Below are positions 62,617-64,000 of a stretch of 64,000 nucleotides of DNA, in pieces. The stretch covers positions 62,001-126,000 of the forward strand of contig NZ_JAPKNH010000003.1 of NCBI RefSeq assembly GCF_026344005.1, written 5' to 3'. Origin of the DNA: Kaistia terrae. GTDB taxonomy: Bacteria > Pseudomonadota > Alphaproteobacteria > Rhizobiales > Kaistiaceae. The notes under the pieces are model-generated. The model searched no databases. It had not been told where the DNA came from and saw only the letters and a list, made by a program, of their open reading frames with translations. Every line of letters begins with the position of its first letter. Within the stretch, counting starts at the first letter, position 1. The translations under genes were made by a program, and so were the position numbers.

Positions 62617-64000
62617 TCAGGTTGCGAGACGGGCCTGTTTGCGCCGGCGAAGCAGCAGCATTACCAGCGGCAGTGTCCAGATCAGGATCGTGAACACGCC
62701 CAGCCCGCCGGCGATCGGCCGCTCGAAGAAGCGGAAGATATCGCCATCCGCCTTGATCATCGAAGTGATGAAGTTCTGCTCCAGCATCGGCCCCAGCACC
62801 ATGCCGAGAATGGCCGGCGCGATCGGGATATCGTTCTCTTCCATGAAGAAGCCGATGATACCGAAGATCAGCATCATGACGATGCCGGCCGTCGAATTGG
62901 CGATGGCAAAGGCGCCGACAATGCAGAAGATCAGAATCATCGGCATCAGCGTCGAGGGCGGAATCGAGAGCATCGGCCGTGCGCCGCGAATGGCGAGCCA
63001 GCCCAACGGCAGCATGATCAGATTGGCAAGGATGAAGACCATGAAGATCGCGTAGACGGTCTGCGGGTCGTTGATGAAGATGGTCGGACCGGGATTGATG
63101 CCCTTGATGTAGAGCACGCCAATGACGATTGCCGTGATCGAATCGCCGGGAATGCCGAAGACGAGCGCCGGAATCCAGGCGCCGCTGACGGCGGAGTTGT
63201 TCGAAGCGCCCGCTTCGACCAGTCCTTCGACATGGCCGGTGCCGAACTTTTCCGGAGTTTTCGAAAAGCGCTTCGAGATGGCGTAGGAGATCCAGGCGGC
63301 GATGTCGGCGCCCGCCCCCGGCAGGATGCCGAGCGCGGTGCCCGTGATGTTGCCGCGCACGGTCTGGACCGGATATTTCTTCAAATTCTTCCACTGCGTC
63401 TTGAAGATGCCATGCCCGTCCGAGCGCGGAATTTTTTGACGCGGGATCGTGGCTGTCACCGTGCGCAGGATCTCGGAGATGGCAAACAGGCCGATCATCG
63501 CCGGGATGAACTGGATACCGGCCATCAGCTCGAGATTGCCGAAGGAAAAGCGCGGCTCGCCCGAGGGGTTCTCCATGCCGATCGTCGCGACGAACAACCC
63601 GAACAGCAGCGAGATCAGGCCGCGCGTCGGCGAGCTCGGGGTGACGAAGACGGCGCAGGAGAGGCCGAGCAGCACCAGCCAGAAATACTCTTCCGAGCTG
63701 AAGCGCAACGCCACTTCGGCGAGAGCCGGCGCCAGCGTCATAAGCACGATCGAGCCGAACAGGCCGCCAATGGCCGAGAAGACGAGCGCAGCCCCCAGGG
63801 CTTCGTCACCCCGCCCGGATTGCGTCATCTTGTAGGCGTCATCGACATAGGCCGCACTCGATGGCGTGCCTGGCATGCGCAGCAACGCCGCCGGAATGTC
63901 GCCCGCGAAGATCGCCATGGCGGTGGCGGTCACGATCGCGGCGATGGCCGGAACCGGATCCATGAAGAAGGTCATCGGCACCAGCAGCGCCGTTGCCATG
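62617..64000 (-). CDS. Tripartite tricarboxylate transporter permease, TctA family (N-terminus beyond window)
   Basis: At least 460 aa of the large permease of a TTT-type, binding-protein-dependent secondary transporter. About ten membrane segments. Signatures: GDIPAALLRMPGTPSSAAYV near the start of the visible part, LPGAGADIAAWISYAISKRF, and VFGIPGDSITAIVIGVLYIK. Since family members are about 500 aa, roughly 40 N-terminal residues lie outside the window. TctB and TctC are expected upstream, also outside. The substrate (citrate, tartrate, other carboxylates) is not deducible. Confidence 0.93.
   Translation of the reverse strand, partial: MATALLVPMTFFMDPVPAIAAIVTATAMAIFAGDIPAALLRMPGTPSSAAYVDDAYKMTQSGRGDEALGAALVFSAIGGLFGSIVLMTLAPALAEVALRFSSEEYFWLVLLGLSCAVFVTPSSPTRGLISLLFGLFVATIGMENPSGEPRFSFGNLELMAGIQFIPAMIGLFAISEILRTVTATIPRQKIPRSDGHGIFKTQWKNLKKYPVQTVRGNITGTALGILPGAGADIAAWISYAISKRFSKTPEKFGTGHVEGLVEAGASNNSAVSGAWIPALVFGIPGDSITAIVIGVLYIKGINPGPTIFINDPQTVYAIFMVFILANLIMLPLGWLAIRGARPMLSIPPSTLMPMILIFCIVGAFAIANSTAGIVMMLIFGIIGFFMEENDIPIAPAILGMVLGPMLEQNFITSMIKADGDIFRFFERPIAGGLGVFTILIWTLPLVMLLLRRRKQARLAT

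Overview
The window reads as one contiguous chromosomal segment of a GC-rich alphaproteobacterium, most likely of the order Hyphomicrobiales (Rhizobiales). Several gene orders typical of that group support this: dusB-ntrB-ntrC-ntrY-ntrX followed by dat-hfq-hflX, a fused ispDF, lipA-coq10, a pdhA-pdhB(lipoyl)-DUF5076-pdhC-lpdA cluster beside ftsB, popZ-valS, and aerobic-type cobalamin genes (cobN, cobO, cobQ, cobW). I cannot name the genus from sequence alone.

Region by region. 1-3.6 kb: the C-terminally truncated end of a LuxR-type regulator with a degenerate receiver, a membrane-anchored thermonuclease, two small unknown proteins, cspA and mazG. 3.6-13.9 kb: hflX, hfq, a D-amino-acid aminotransferase and the nitrogen-regulation operon dusB-ntrBC-ntrYX. 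14-24.4 kb: ispDF-cinA, coq10-lipA, two small GlsB/YeaQ membrane proteins, a GIY-YIG protein next to a palindromic repeat, the pyruvate dehydrogenase operon and ftsB. 24.7-34.5 kb: a DEAD-box helicase, a repeat-filled intergenic region, valS, popZ, a TolC-type channel, a PCMT-fold methyltransferase, an exported 2H-phosphoesterase-like protein and tRNA-Cys.

34.8-45.9 kb is the accessory region and the most interesting part. A NarL-type two-component system is divergent from a tightly packed five-gene operon: an unknown 156-aa protein, three different membrane-anchored SGNH/GDSL proteins and an exported PL10-like polysaccharide lyase. Converging on this operon is an SxtJ-type membrane protein, a 49-aa DUF5989 protein and a NodU/CmcH-type carbamoyltransferase. 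I infer a polymer decoration and trimming system (O-acylation or deacylation, carbamoylation, cleavage) under its own two-component control.

46-62.1 kb is a cobalamin region: cobC (cobD-type decarboxylase), a B12 ABC importer and TonB receptor (btuD-btuC-btuB, btuF), cobD (cbiB), cobQ, cobO, cobN, cobW, cobU/P and the cobalt transporter cbtAB, which sits directly behind a canonical cobalamin riboswitch. Corrin-ring methylation genes and cobST are not in the window, so late steps and uptake are encoded here. cobN carries an in-frame block of palindromic repeats. The right end holds a small membrane protein and a TctA-family transporter that runs off the window.

Many long open frames opposite real genes are GC-driven shadows and were left out. 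No CRISPR array, complete insertion sequence, prophage or rRNA was seen.
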